Shown in pieces: positions 18,459-28,314 of a stretch of DNA of 64,000 nt. Source of the stretch: Thiosocius sp942490985. Lineage in GTDB: Bacteria; Pseudomonadota; Gammaproteobacteria; Chromatiales; Chromatiaceae. The number at the start of each line of letters is the position of its first letter. Within the stretch, counting starts at the first letter, position 1. Under the pieces are notes generated by a model. That model saw nothing but the letters and a program-made list of their open reading frames with translations. It ran no database searches and was not told the DNA's origin. The stretch is taken from positions 744,001-808,000 of the forward strand of contig CALNYW010000003.1 of the NCBI GenBank assembly GCA_942490985.1, in the 5' to 3' direction. Position numbers and translations under genes: made by a program.

Positions 18459-18485
18459 CGTGGCCACCTGAGGTGGCCACGTTTT
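18459..18485 (+). terminator. Rho-independent terminator after the cytochrome c gene
   Basis: A long stem (CGTGGCCACCT / AGGTGGCCACG) is followed by TTTT, about 50 bases beyond the cytochrome stop. Confidence 0.8.
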
Positions 18486-18620
18486 GCAGTCACCCCGTCG
18501 TTGGCCGTTTCACCGAACTGATTTTTGCCCCGCCCCCCGCTCAAACATCGCTCCACTGGCAAATTCAGGCGATTGCCGTCACTCTGCTAGCCTGCGGGTG
18601 AGTCCGAGCGGAAACAGAAA

Positions 18621-20804
18621 ATGGCTGAAAGACAGATTATCGGCGGTGGGTCGAAAAAGGTGCTCTACACCCTGAAGACCGTCAGTCGTATCGGCCTCGG
18701 CAACTCTGCCAAGGCACTCACGGCAAAAAATACCTGCAAGGCCTGCGGTCTTGGGATGGGCGGTCAGCGCGGCGGCATGACCAACGAACTGGGTGAGTTT
18801 CCGTCCGTCTGCAACAAAAGCGTGCAGGCGCAATCGACCGACATTCAGCCTCCTATTCCCAGTGAGATATTTCAACACTCGCTGGATGAGCTGCGCGAAC
18901 TCACCCCCCATGAACTTGAACACCTGGGTCGCCTGGGCAAACCGCTGCTCAAACTTGCCGATGGCCGGCGCTTCGAGGAAATGGACTGGCCAAAGGCCAT
19001 GGCCCATTTAGCCGATCGCTTCGGCCGTGTGCAGCCGTCGAGGGCATTTTTCTATTCGTCTGGCCGTTCTTCGAACGAGGCCGGCTTCCTGCTCCAATTG
19101 CTGGCACGTTGTTGGGGCACGAACAATGTCAACAACTGCTCTTACTATTGCCATCAAGCGACCAGCGTCGGCTTGGGGCAAACCATCGGCAGCGGCACGG
19201 CGACCGTGGAGCTCGATGACCTGAGCGGCTGCGACCTTATCTTTGTCATTGGCGCAAACCCGTCTTCCAATCACCCGCGCTTCATTCACCAGCTGATCAG
19301 CTGTCGCGAGCGCGGCGGCGACGTCATCGTGATCAATCCGGCAAAAGAGCCGGGGCTGGTGAAATTCGCCGCCCCCAAAAGCGCCAGATCGATGATCAGC
19401 GGCGGCAGCGACATCGCATCGCTTTATGTGCAACCCAACATCGGCGGCGACATCGCGCTGTTCAAGGGCATTGCCAAGGCCTTGATCGAGCGTGACGGTC
19501 TCGATGACGCGTTCATTGCCTCGTATACCAATGGTTGGGAGGCCTTCGAAGCAGACATCACGACAACCGAGTGGGCCGACATACAGCGGGGCAGTGGGGT
19601 AACCCGCGCTGATATCGAGGCACTGGCCAAGCGCTACGCGACGGCCGACGCCGTTGTGTTCGCGTGGGGGATGGGCATGACCCACCATCGCTTCGGCTGC
19701 GAAAACGTCGAATACATTGCGAACCTCGCGCTGCTGCGCGGCATGGTCGGCAAAAAGTACGCGGGGCTGTTGCCACTGCGAGGCCACAGCAATGTTCAGG
19801 GTATCGGCACGATCGGCGTCAAGCCCGTGTTACCCCAGCAGGTGTTCGACAATCTCGAGCGGGAGATGGGCGTCACGCTTCCGCGCGAGGAGGGCCTTGA
19901 TACCCTTGGCGCACTCGACGCGGCTCACACGGGCGCAATCGACGCCGCCCTGATCATGGGCGGTAATCTTTACGCCGCCACGCCCAATTCACAATGGGCA
20001 AGCGACGCGCTCGACGCGATCCCCTTCAAGGTCTTTTTGACCACGACGCTCAACCAGGGACACCTCCGAGGCATTGATAACAGCGAGGCCCTGATCATCC
20101 CCGTGCTTGCCCGGGACGAAGAGCCACAGCCGACCACGCAGGAATCGATGTTCAACTACGTGCGTCTCAGCGACGGCGGTATCAATCGGATCGCAACCGC
20201 GCGCTCCGAGGTCAGCGTGCTCGCCGAACTTGGCGCCGGCCTGTTACCAGACTGTCCGGTTGACTTCAGCGAATTTGCCAACCACAGCAGGATAAGAGAG
20301 GCGATAGCCAATACCGTCCCGGGCATGGAAGAACTCAAAGACATCGATGTCGCAAAGCGCGAATTCCACGTCAAGGGGCGACTGCTACACCGTCGACAAT
20401 TTCTGACCCAAGATGGCCGCGCGCATTTCCAGGTGCACCCTATTCCCGATCCGGCCAGGCAGAACGACAGCTACCCGTTCCGGCTAGCCTCGGTACGCAG
20501 CGAGGGACAGTTCAACAGCATCATTTATGAAGAGACCGATAGCTATCGCAGCAATGCCACAAGATGGTCGGTCTTCATGTCGCCGCGGGACATGGCGGCC
20601 CAGAAAATCGACAAAGGTGACTGTGTCGATGTCCTTTCGCCCGATGGCGAGATGCGCGCCGTTCACGTCGTACCCTTCGACCTCCCGCCCGGAAATCTAC
20701 TGGCCTACTACCCCGAGGCGAACCGCCTGACATCGACGGCATGTGATCCACGCAGCAAGACACCGGCATTCAAATCCATCGCCGTGCGAATCCGTCGCAC
20801 CTAG
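18621..20804 (+). CDS. FdhF/YdeP-family molybdopterin oxidoreductase
   Basis: The 727-residue enzyme has an N-terminal Cys cluster (CKACGLGMGGQ, then VCNKS), the molybdopterin domain (ANPSSNHPRF; LRGHSNVQGIGTIG) and a C-terminal molydopterin dinucleotide-binding domain. It has no twin-arginine signal, so it should be cytoplasmic. This is the YdeP/CbbBc-type branch related to formate dehydrogenases, linked in various bacteria to formate oxidation or acid resistance. The physiological substrate is not established. No FdhD or accessory subunit is adjacent. Confidence 0.88.
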   Translation: MAERQIIGGGSKKVLYTLKTVSRIGLGNSAKALTAKNTCKACGLGMGGQRGGMTNELGEFPSVCNKSVQAQSTDIQPPIPSEIFQHSLDELRELTPHELEHLGRLGKPLLKLADGRRFEEMDWPKAMAHLADRFGRVQPSRAFFYSSGRSSNEAGFLLQLLARCWGTNNVNNCSYYCHQATSVGLGQTIGSGTATVELDDLSGCDLIFVIGANPSSNHPRFIHQLISCRERGGDVIVINPAKEPGLVKFAAPKSARSMISGGSDIASLYVQPNIGGDIALFKGIAKALIERDGLDDAFIASYTNGWEAFEADITTTEWADIQRGSGVTRADIEALAKRYATADAVVFAWGMGMTHHRFGCENVEYIANLALLRGMVGKKYAGLLPLRGHSNVQGIGTIGVKPVLPQQVFDNLEREMGVTLPREEGLDTLGALDAAHTGAIDAALIMGGNLYAATPNSQWASDALDAIPFKVFLTTTLNQGHLRGIDNSEALIIPVLARDEEPQPTTQESMFNYVRLSDGGINRIATARSEVSVLAELGAGLLPDCPVDFSEFANHSRIREAIANTVPGMEELKDIDVAKREFHVKGRLLHRRQFLTQDGRAHFQVHPIPDPARQNDSYPFRLASVRSEGQFNSIIYEETDSYRSNATRWSVFMSPRDMAAQKIDKGDCVDVLSPDGEMRAVHVVPFDLPPGNLLAYYPEANRLTSTACDPRSKTPAFKSIAVRIRRT

Positions 20805-20923
20805 TGGGCCGCCCTGCGGTCTTCGACCAAAAAATTCACTTGTTACCCAAGGGGGTTAGAGGCACCGGGCATGCCCGCGACGGCGTGGTATTTTTCTGGC
20901 TGGCCAATCACAGGAGTTAAGGC

Positions 20924-21427
20924 ATGTCAGACGAAAACGACCTTCAACAACACTCTATCGATCGCCGCAGCTTGCTCGTCGGCATGGGTGCCGCCGCGAT
21001 GGCATTTACGCCCTTGGCCAGTGCCGGTGGTCATGAAGGCCACGAAGGTCATGAAAATCATGGCGCTAGTGGAAAACATGACCACAGTCGGCATAAACCC
21101 CAACAGGCCGAAGTGCTCGATGCCGTCAACGACTGTCTCGACAAAGGACAACGGTGTATCGCGCACTGCCTGGTCTTGTTTCAAGAAGGCGACATGTCGG
21201 TTGCCGACTGTGCCGCGAAGGTGCATGAAATGCAGGCCATCTGCGGCGCCTTCTCTTACCTGCTGACAGCGAATTCGACCCACGTCAAAGCGACGGCCGC
21301 GCTTTGCGAAAAGGTTTGTGACGAGTGTGCAATCGAATGCCGCAAACATGACCAACATCACGAGTGCCGTGAATGCGCTGAGGCCTGCGAGACGACAATT
21401 GCAGCGGTTCAGGAGGCCTTTGGGTAA
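20924..21427 (+). CDS. Tat-exported four-helix-bundle copper-storage protein (Csp1-like)
   Basis: The 167-residue protein has a Tat signal (IDRRSLLVGMG, residues 12-22), then a His-rich linker (seven His between residues 37 and 57). A predicted four-helix bundle carries 12 Cys: 71, 78, 82, 96, 107, 128, 132, 135, 139, 148, 151 and 155. The CXXXC spacing and DCLDKGQRC start match the Csp/DUF326 family, whose bundle lumen binds many Cu(I) ions. Export points to Csp1-type periplasmic copper storage. AGGAG lies just upstream of the ATG. Confidence 0.88.
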   Translation: MSDENDLQQHSIDRRSLLVGMGAAAMAFTPLASAGGHEGHEGHENHGASGKHDHSRHKPQQAEVLDAVNDCLDKGQRCIAHCLVLFQEGDMSVADCAAKVHEMQAICGAFSYLLTANSTHVKATAALCEKVCDECAIECRKHDQHHECRECAEACETTIAAVQEAFG

Positions 21428-21625
21428 TCAACCTTGAGGTTGCCGAACCCGTAACGATTGGGCGAACATCGAATCGAAAAACAAACGACACCTGCAGCCG
21501 CAATGACGACGCCTTTTACCCTTAAACTCAGATTAGCGCGGAGATCTAACCAAGCCCCGCGCAGTCTTCTTATCCAGAACGCTGTTTAGACTCAGCAAAA
21601 CAGACTGACCAGAGGAAAACCTGCC

Positions 21626-22096
21626 ATGACAAATACGCTCCGCACTTTACTGACTACGGTTTTGACTGTCGGCATGGCTGCCGGTGCAAACGCGGCCGAT
21701 CTAAAGCCAGAGGAACAGATCGAGACCCGACAAGCCGGGTATTCCTTCATGTCTTGGAACATGAAGAAGATCAAGGCCAACCTCGAGGGTAGCTACAACC
21801 AGCCCACGGTCCAAGCTGCCGCAACAGCGATCGCAGGGATCGCCAATTCAGGTATGGGTGCCCTGTACGGCCCCGGCACTGACAAAGACATCGGCGACGT
21901 CAAAACCCGCGTAAAACCCGAACTCTTTACCGAGCGCGAAAAGGTCGGAGAGGTCGCCGTGAACTTTATCGAAGCCGCAAATAACCTGGCCGAGGTTGCG
22001 GCGCTCGGCGAACCCGACGACGTCAAGGCTGCGTTCGGCGATCTCGGAAAATCGTGCAAAGCCTGTCACGACCAATTCCGCAAAGACAAGGAATAG
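21626..22096 (+). CDS. Cytochrome c' (class II)
   Basis: The 156-residue precursor has a signal peptide (cleavage after ANA, residue 23) and a C-terminal heme site CKACH (Cys144, Cys147, His148) near the end of a four-helix bundle. That is the diagnostic arrangement of cytochrome c'. Cytochromes c' bind NO and CO and are thought to protect against nitrosative stress. A convergent b561-type cytochrome gene follows, a common pairing in proteobacteria. Confidence 0.93.
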   Translation: MTNTLRTLLTTVLTVGMAAGANAADLKPEEQIETRQAGYSFMSWNMKKIKANLEGSYNQPTVQAAATAIAGIANSGMGALYGPGTDKDIGDVKTRVKPELFTEREKVGEVAVNFIEAANNLAEVAALGEPDDVKAAFGDLGKSCKACHDQFRKDKE

Positions 22097-22164
22097 CCGC
22101 CGGCTGATTCGACCCGGCCGCCTCATCGCCCGATCTCACACCAGCGGGTTGTAAACAGTGAGCA

Positions 22165-22845
22165 CTACCAGGCGGGGATGGCCTGAGGCGGCGGTGGCGG
22201 CGGTGGCGAAATCAAGCCACCCGCCGCCATCCAAACCACCAAAACGGCGATAGCGACAGCGACCGCCAGGGCCCAGGCTGGCGCGCGTTTGAGCGGTGCA
22301 TCCAACGAGCTGTCCTTCCAGCCTCGTACCATCGGCTTTATCAGATCAGTCCCACGTACCAAAACGTAGAACATGACAGCGATCACGTGCAGTGACACCA
22401 AGCCGACGATGATCCACAGTCCCTGCCGATGCAGCCCGGTCAACTGATCGCTCAGCGACTTATCGATCAGCACTGCAAGCGGGCCATCAAACGCGATGTC
22501 ATCGTTGCTGAAAAGACCGGTGGACGCCTGCCACAACATCAGCGCCAACAGGGCGAAGACCGACAACGCACCCAGCGGGCTATGCCCCAGACCAGTCCAG
22601 CGACCCGCCAGATAGTCCATCAGGCTTCGCGGCGTCGGTATGAATGACGAAAACCTCGCGTAGGTCGAGCCGATTACCCCCCAAACCAAGCGGAACACGA
22701 GCAAGCCGAGTATCAGCAGGCCGAGGCGGCCATGCCACTCCATCAAGTTGCCGCCAAGTAGTGCCGTCACCAAAGATCCTGCCACGGCGCAGGCAAGCGT
22801 CCAGTGAAATACGCGTGTCGGCAGATCCCAGACATTCACCCGCAT
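22165..22845 (-). CDS. Cytochrome b561-family membrane protein
   Basis: The 226-residue protein has the b561 domain (residues 1-180; WDLPTRVFHW at the N-terminus, the GHSPLGAL loop and SLHVIAVM late). An extra C-terminal transmembrane helix and a polyproline tail follow. It differs from the 7 kb paralogue by this extension. It likely moves electrons between quinol and a periplasmic cytochrome, possibly the convergent cytochrome c'. Confidence 0.87.
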   Translation of the reverse strand: MRVNVWDLPTRVFHWTLACAVAGSLVTALLGGNLMEWHGRLGLLILGLLVFRLVWGVIGSTYARFSSFIPTPRSLMDYLAGRWTGLGHSPLGALSVFALLALMLWQASTGLFSNDDIAFDGPLAVLIDKSLSDQLTGLHRQGLWIIVGLVSLHVIAVMFYVLVRGTDLIKPMVRGWKDSSLDAPLKRAPAWALAVAVAIAVLVVWMAAGGLISPPPPPPPQAIPAW

Positions 22846-22879
22846 GGTGGCACCACCGAACCCTTCGCGTCACACAACA

Positions 22880-23137
22880 TCAGGCGGCCTTCTCCGAAGC
22901 CCTACGAAAGAGTCGCGCGCCGATGGTCTGGCCGGCAAAATACGCGGCTACCAACAACGGCACATTCAGCCAGGCGAACTCGACACCCAGCGCCCAGCGC
23001 ACAGCAATAATCAACGGAACGGCCGCGTGCACGGCGACAAACCAGGTGGGGGAAAACTTGCGCACGCGCTCCCGCCAATAGCCAAACGGGATATTAACGG
23101 CCAGGGTGAAGGCCAATACCAGCGACAAGTCCAACAT
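22880..23137 (-). CDS. Small membrane protein of unknown function
   Basis: The 85-residue protein has three hydrophobic segments (about 3-20, 31-50 and 55-72) and a basic C-terminus. No family was recognised. It lies 34 bases upstream of the b561 gene on the same strand and may be co-transcribed with it. Confidence 0.65.
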   Translation of the reverse strand: MLDLSLVLAFTLAVNIPFGYWRERVRKFSPTWFVAVHAAVPLIIAVRWALGVEFAWLNVPLLVAAYFAGQTIGARLFRRASEKAA

Positions 23138-23288
23138 TGCGTGTAGAAGCTGTGGAAACGCCGCTACCTTAACCCGAATACCGGAAGGACGGCAGTGGCG
23201 CGTTCAATCCTTCAACGCACGCAGCTGAAAACGCGCTGCCGCTGGCACCACCGGCCAGGCCTTCCCTGGCGGCCGGTCGCCAAAAGGG

Positions 23289-24830
23289 TCAGCCGTAGAC
23301 GAGACTCGGCAGCCACAAGACAATACCCGGCAAAAGCACGCACAACATCAAGCCGAACGCCTGCAGCGCGAGGAAGACCAGTGACGAACGGAAGATCGTC
23401 GCCATGCTGACCTCCGGCGGGCAGACGCCCTTCATGTAAAACAACGCGTAGCCGAAGGGTGGACTGAGGAAAGACATCTGCATATTGATCAGGTACAGCA
23501 CGCCGAACCATAGCGCGACCTGGTCGCCCGGCACCGGCGGCAGGCCAAACAGACCGTCGAAGGTCAACGACTTGATGATCGGCACGAAGATCGGCACCGC
23601 AAGCAACAGGATACCCACCCAGTCCAGGAACATGCCCAGGATGATCAACAGGAACATCATCAGGAACAGGATGCCGTAGGGCGACAGCCCGGTACCCAGC
23701 AGCGTTTCGGTGATGAATGCCTGACCACCTTGCAGGATGTAAAAACCGACAAAGATCGACGCACCGAAGATGATCCACAGCACCATCGACGATGCCTTGA
23801 CGGTGGTCACCGAGGCCTCCTTCAGCGCCTGCAGGTTAAACCGGCGGTGCATCAACGCGACGATGATGGCGCCGAACGAGCCGATCCCGGCGGCCTCCAC
23901 CGGCGTCGCGATGCCCGCAAACAGCAGACCAAGCACCAGCATCACCAACGAAAGCGGCGCGATCAGTCGCGGCAGCAGCTTCAGCTTGCCTAACAGGTCA
24001 ACGCGTTCCTCGATCGGCAGGGACGGCCCCAGTGAAGGATTCAGGTAGGCCCGCAACAACACGTAGCCAATATAGATGCTGGAGAGAATCAACCCGGGTA
24101 ACACGGCACCCAGATAGAGTTCGCCGACCGATTGCTGCGCAACCACCGCATACAGAATAGCCAGGATCGAGGGTGGGATCAGGATACCCAGCGTACCGCC
24201 GGCCATGATCGAACCCAGGGCGATCTTTTGATCATACTGGCGCTTGAGCATCGCCGGTAGCGCGATCAATCCCATCGTCACAACCGCGGCACCGATGACC
24301 CCGACCATCGCCGCGAGAATCGTCGCAGCCAGGATCGTCGCAGCCGCCAGACCGCCACGCAGCCCACCCATCCACTTGTAGACGACGTCAAACATCTCGT
24401 CGATCAGACCGGCGCGCTCCAACATCGCCGCCATGAAAATGAACAGCGGGATCGCCGCGAGGTCGGAGTTGGTCATCATCGGGAAGATGCGCGTCGGGAT
24501 GATGTTCAGCATGAACGCATCGCCGACCAGGTAGATGAACACCACACCCAGTCCGCCAGTCACAAAGGCCAACGGCAACCCCATCATCAGCAGCACGAAC
24601 AGGCTGCCAAACATGATCCACGTCAGCGTCGCGATATCGGTATCGGCAAGAACGCTAGCCGAACGAAACAGAAAGACCTCTTCGCCGTAAGGATCGTAGA
24701 GCAGGATGTTGACCAGTTCGATCAGCACGACGAAGGTCAGCGCGCCGGTCGCCGCAATCAGCAGCGCCGTGCCCAAAGATATCCCGGTACCGGGTTTTTT
24801 CGTTTCGGATTTAGTGAGTACGGCACTCAT
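23289..24830 (-). CDS. dctM: TRAP transporter large permease (DctM)
   Basis: The 513-residue integral membrane protein has about 12-14 helices and typical DctM motifs (LPLAFVTGGLG; a GGTLGILIPPS segment in the core). It is the Na+-driven transport subunit of a tripartite TRAP transporter. The ATG at 24830 sits one base from the DctQ stop, indicating translational coupling. Length is at the long end for DctM. The substrate is probably an acid, given the linked acid-sugar-type kinase. Confidence 0.93.
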   Translation of the reverse strand: MSAVLTKSETKKPGTGISLGTALLIAATGALTFVVLIELVNILLYDPYGEEVFLFRSASVLADTDIATLTWIMFGSLFVLLMMGLPLAFVTGGLGVVFIYLVGDAFMLNIIPTRIFPMMTNSDLAAIPLFIFMAAMLERAGLIDEMFDVVYKWMGGLRGGLAAATILAATILAAMVGVIGAAVVTMGLIALPAMLKRQYDQKIALGSIMAGGTLGILIPPSILAILYAVVAQQSVGELYLGAVLPGLILSSIYIGYVLLRAYLNPSLGPSLPIEERVDLLGKLKLLPRLIAPLSLVMLVLGLLFAGIATPVEAAGIGSFGAIIVALMHRRFNLQALKEASVTTVKASSMVLWIIFGASIFVGFYILQGGQAFITETLLGTGLSPYGILFLMMFLLIILGMFLDWVGILLLAVPIFVPIIKSLTFDGLFGLPPVPGDQVALWFGVLYLINMQMSFLSPPFGYALFYMKGVCPPEVSMATIFRSSLVFLALQAFGLMLCVLLPGIVLWLPSLVYG

Positions 24831-24831
24831 G

Positions 24832-25521
24832 TCAGGCCTCCGAGCCAAGCCGGCGGTAAAGCATGATGTCCTTGCTGAGCTTGGAGATGCCGGCCAACAA
24901 CAGCAGCATCGCACCGAGCAGCATCACACCCTTTACCGGCCAGTGCTGGATACCCCAGGTCTCGACCGTGGTCTCACCCATCTCGAAGGAGTCGGCAAAA
25001 AATATCCAGCTGGTGCCGATCAGGGCGAACGCGAAGATAAAAAAGAAGACCGATGTCAGGATATCGATACCGACGCGCCCGCGCGCCGGAAGCTTGGCGT
25101 AAAGCACGTCGACACGGACATGCGAACCATGCAGCAGGGCATAGCCACCGGCCACAAGGTACTGCATGCCAAACAACAGATAGGCCGACTCGTGCACCCA
25201 GATCGTCGGCGCGTTGAACAGGTAGCGCGCGACAACCTCGTAGAAATAGGCCACCACCGCATTGATGGTCCAAAAGGCCACGAACAGGCCCGAACGGTCG
25301 GACAGCCAGTCGATGACGCGCGTGAAACGGTTGCCCTCAAAGTGAACGGTAGGATCTTCGTCGATCACGTCCTCGAGCGGCTCGACCGCCTGCGGCGGCG
25401 TCCTGTCCGTCCCGCCATCGTCCTTTCTGGTCAACCAGATAAGCGCCAGCGGCATCAGCATAAGCCAGCCCCAGTAGGCCCAGTGGGGCACGACGAAGCC
25501 GAAGCCTTCGAGATCGGACAT
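24832..25521 (-). CDS. dctQ: TRAP transporter small permease (DctQ)
   Basis: The 229-residue membrane protein has an N-terminal helix before the usual four-helix DctQ core, which contains FNAPTIWVHE and HVRVDVLYAKLP. It complexes with DctM. The extra N-terminal helix with a charged linker makes it longer than the usual 160-180 residues. The ATG at 25521 follows GGAGAG; a longer upstream frame is not credible. Confidence 0.9.
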   Translation of the reverse strand: MSDLEGFGFVVPHWAYWGWLMLMPLALIWLTRKDDGGTDRTPPQAVEPLEDVIDEDPTVHFEGNRFTRVIDWLSDRSGLFVAFWTINAVVAYFYEVVARYLFNAPTIWVHESAYLLFGMQYLVAGGYALLHGSHVRVDVLYAKLPARGRVGIDILTSVFFFIFAFALIGTSWIFFADSFEMGETTVETWGIQHWPVKGVMLLGAMLLLLAGISKLSKDIMLYRRLGSEA

Positions 25522-25659
25522 GGTTCTCTCCAAGAGCAGCCGGACCGGGGTAATCCCCCGGTCACACCGCAGGGCCTGCACGCAGTTCGGCGCGACCCGT
25601 TATGGTTTTGTTCGACGCACCGGCCGCCGGCATCATGCCCGCGGCCGGCACCATCGTCG

Positions 25660-26807
25660 TCAGGCCGACAGCAGCTTCATGTCTTCCTGCGTGACATACC
25701 CCATGATTTCGTTACGCATGTAGTTGAGCTGCAACTCGAAGACCCGGCGCGCATCGGCGTCCTTGTTGGCCCACTTGTTCCAGATCGGCAATGCCGCCTT
25801 GCGGAACTTCGCAACGTCGTCCATGCCCAGTCGACTCACCGTACTGCCCGACTCGATGAACTTGTCCATCGCCTCCATGTTGCGTTTCTGGATCGCAATA
25901 TGGTGACGCAAGGAATAGGCATAGACCTGCTCCTCGACGAAGGTCTGCATCTTCGGGCTCAGACGATTCCACGCCCGCAGGTTGACCGTCAGATCCATCA
26001 GGTCGACCGGCTGGTACAGCGACATCGTGCCGGGCGGCCCGAACAGGATGTATTTGGTCACCTGGGCGAAACCGAGATCCCAGTTCACGGCAGGCCCGAC
26101 ATAGTCGGCGGCATCGATGGTGCCTTTCTCCAGCGCCGGAAAGATGTCTGAACCCGGCAGTGACACGGTCGACACGCCGAATTGCTGGAACACCTCGGCA
26201 ACCATCCCGCCCGGCACGCGGATCTTCATCCCCTGGAGGTCGTCGACCGACTCCACGGGGCGTTTCGAATGGATGATATTGGCATCGTGCTGAATCGGCC
26301 CGACGTACATCATGCCCTTCTTGCGGTAGATCTCGCGCGTCATCTCGAGCAGACCCAAGCCGTAGAACATGGTGTCCCACTGCATCGGCTGGTCCGGTCC
26401 GGCCGGGTAGGAGCTCAAGAACACCGACGCCGGGATCTTGCCCGACCAGTAGATGGTGAAGGCGTTCATGCCTTGCAGCACACCATTGCGCACGGCATCA
26501 AACAGGGCGTTGTTGTCGGCCGCAACGGCCTTGGCCGAGAACGGGTTATTTCGAGTTCACCACCCGACTTTTCCTTGATGCTGTTGGCCCACTCTTCGAA
26601 CAGCGTGAAACCGGTGGTACCGGCATCCCAGGCGGTCTGCACCTTCCACTTTTGACCTGCCGCTGTTGCGGCGTTGGAAATAAACGGCGCACCAGCGATC
26701 GCCGCTGTGCCGGCCACTGCCGCGGTCTTGAGGAAGCCGCGACGATCCAGCGTTGGCTTCTCGGCCGTTGTTGCGTTTGCCTCTGTGTCAGGGTTCTCTT
26801 TGGACAT
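25660..26807 (-). pseudogene. dctP: TRAP transporter substrate-binding protein (DctP), frameshifted
   Basis: Two overlapping frames together make one DctP of about 382 residues. The first begins at 26807 with a Tat-type signal (LDRRGFLKT) and the mature start QKWKVQTAWDAG. It shifts out of frame after GGELEIT. The rest, from NGVLQGMNAF to the C-terminus at 25660, is normal for DctP. Restoring one base at the plus-strand GGG at 26543-26545 joins them and reads EITPFSAKAVAADNN, as DctP proteins do. Either the gene is truly broken or this is an assembly error in a short homopolymer. DctP captures the solute in the periplasm for DctQM. Confidence 0.85.
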
Positions 26808-26933
26808 GCTCTCGCCTCCTAGGGGGTCTTCGTCACGGCTTAAGGCCGCTATTTATTAAACGCTCAAGCGCTCTTTATAATCCGCCGCCTTAAAGACAGG
26901 TCGGCGATAGACTTTTTTGAAAAATGTTAACGG

Positions 26934-28292
26934 TCAGCTTGCGCAGGCTGTCAACGAAGGACCGCCCGCATCTTCTGACGGGCTGGCCAAAACTGAATAT
27001 ACCGATGCCAACGCATCATCTCCGCCAACGTTTCCAGGGAATATCACGACCGGCAGACCCGGATAGCGTGGATGGGTCTGCGGACAGACTACCACCGAAC
27101 ACCCGGGATGTATCTGACCGACCACCCGGGCCGCGCTCAGCGCCAGACCGATACTCAGCGTATCGTTCGACGTGATCCCGCCTTTGCTGACCAGGAACCC
27201 GGTATCGCGCGGCAGGTTGCGCACCAGCCGCATCAGGAATGCGGAGACCTGTTCGCCAAATGTCAGCCGCTCGGCAGTCGTCGCAAACGTCCGTTCGCCG
27301 CGGCTCGTATAGATCACCACGCTGCGGTTGTCGCCAAATGCCGTCGTCAATTCAGCAATCAGTGCCGTAAACAAGCCGTCTTCATCCGCCACCATGCGGT
27401 CCAGATCGACGTGAACCGGCACCACCGCGGTGGTGTCGATCAACTGCTGGAGTTGGCGTGAGGATTTATTGACATGTGAGCCCACCAACACCACGCCGGG
27501 GCGAGCATTGCGGACCAGCCTACCCATGTCCGCTGGCGCGACCGGCTGCGGGGGCAGGCCGGCCAAAGACGTCAGCAGGCTGGCCGCGCTGCGGAACAGA
27601 AAGCGTTTGCCGGCGGCCGCGGCGGTCAGCACCTGCTGCGCGAAGTTGTCGAGATCCGCTGGCAATTCCGCATCCACCACGCAGCAGCTGTTGTTCTCGA
27701 GGGCCCGCAAGCGCGCCGAGAGATCGCCGCGAACATCAGCCAGGTCGAAATGTCGGACCGCCTCCGCAGCGATGCGACCGGCGGTCTTTTCTTCGACATA
27801 ATCGGGCATAAAAGACGTACTGAAGCCGAACACCGAATCTTTCGCGAACTCGGTTTGATCAACCCGCACCGCCTCCCCGTCGGTAATCAGATAATGCACG
27901 CCGTCGCGCGTTATCCGACCGCCCTCGAAAAAGGCAGGGACCAGAAAATGCGCATCAAAAGGACCCAGCTCTTCGCTGATCACATCCGTCTCGACGGGAT
28001 AATGGCCGCGCAGTGTCGAGTCCGACCGACTGACGATTACCGGTTGAATCGCTTGGCCTGCGTCGGCCATTTCCTGCAAGGCCGCGCGCAGGTTGACACA
28101 GATCTCACGGGTCACCGCCGCGGCTCGCTCGGCATCCATGCCGCGTGTGTTACTGAGGATGAAACACAACGGCGAGTCGTCGCGCAGACCTTCGAGCAGG
28201 GTTTGCGTGTCCCAGCGGGTCAGCAGCAGGCAGCCGTGCACGGTTTGCGAGCCGGTCGGGTCGTCGTCGATTGCGATGATCTTGGTCAGCAT
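26934..28292 (-). CDS. DUF1537 four-carbon acid sugar kinase family protein
   Basis: The 452-residue protein has the N-terminal DDDPTGSQTVHG motif (residues 8-19) and the C-terminal SKGGITSNDTL motif that define the DUF1537 (OtnK/DtnK/YgbK) kinases. These phosphorylate acid sugars such as tetronates in the cytoplasm. It ends 126 bases before dctP and starts 22 bases after the ThDP enzyme, so the five genes look like one operon. The usual partners (PdxA2-like dehydrogenase, class II aldolase OtnC or a RuBisCO-like protein) are missing. The ATG at 28292 places the DDDPTG motif at the expected distance. Confidence 0.88.
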   Translation of the reverse strand: MLTKIIAIDDDPTGSQTVHGCLLLTRWDTQTLLEGLRDDSPLCFILSNTRGMDAERAAAVTREICVNLRAALQEMADAGQAIQPVIVSRSDSTLRGHYPVETDVISEELGPFDAHFLVPAFFEGGRITRDGVHYLITDGEAVRVDQTEFAKDSVFGFSTSFMPDYVEEKTAGRIAAEAVRHFDLADVRGDLSARLRALENNSCCVVDAELPADLDNFAQQVLTAAAAGKRFLFRSAASLLTSLAGLPPQPVAPADMGRLVRNARPGVVLVGSHVNKSSRQLQQLIDTTAVVPVHVDLDRMVADEDGLFTALIAELTTAFGDNRSVVIYTSRGERTFATTAERLTFGEQVSAFLMRLVRNLPRDTGFLVSKGGITSNDTLSIGLALSAARVVGQIHPGCSVVVCPQTHPRYPGLPVVIFPGNVGGDDALASVYSVLASPSEDAGGPSLTACAS

Positions 28293-28314
28293 GAGACTCG
28301 TCACTCCGATCTGT

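Noticed and set aside
24706..26151. 481-codon plus-strand frame antisense to dctQ and dctP
   Set aside because: Long frames opposite high-GC genes are common; the minus-strand genes are well-supported TRAP subunits and this frame has no motif.
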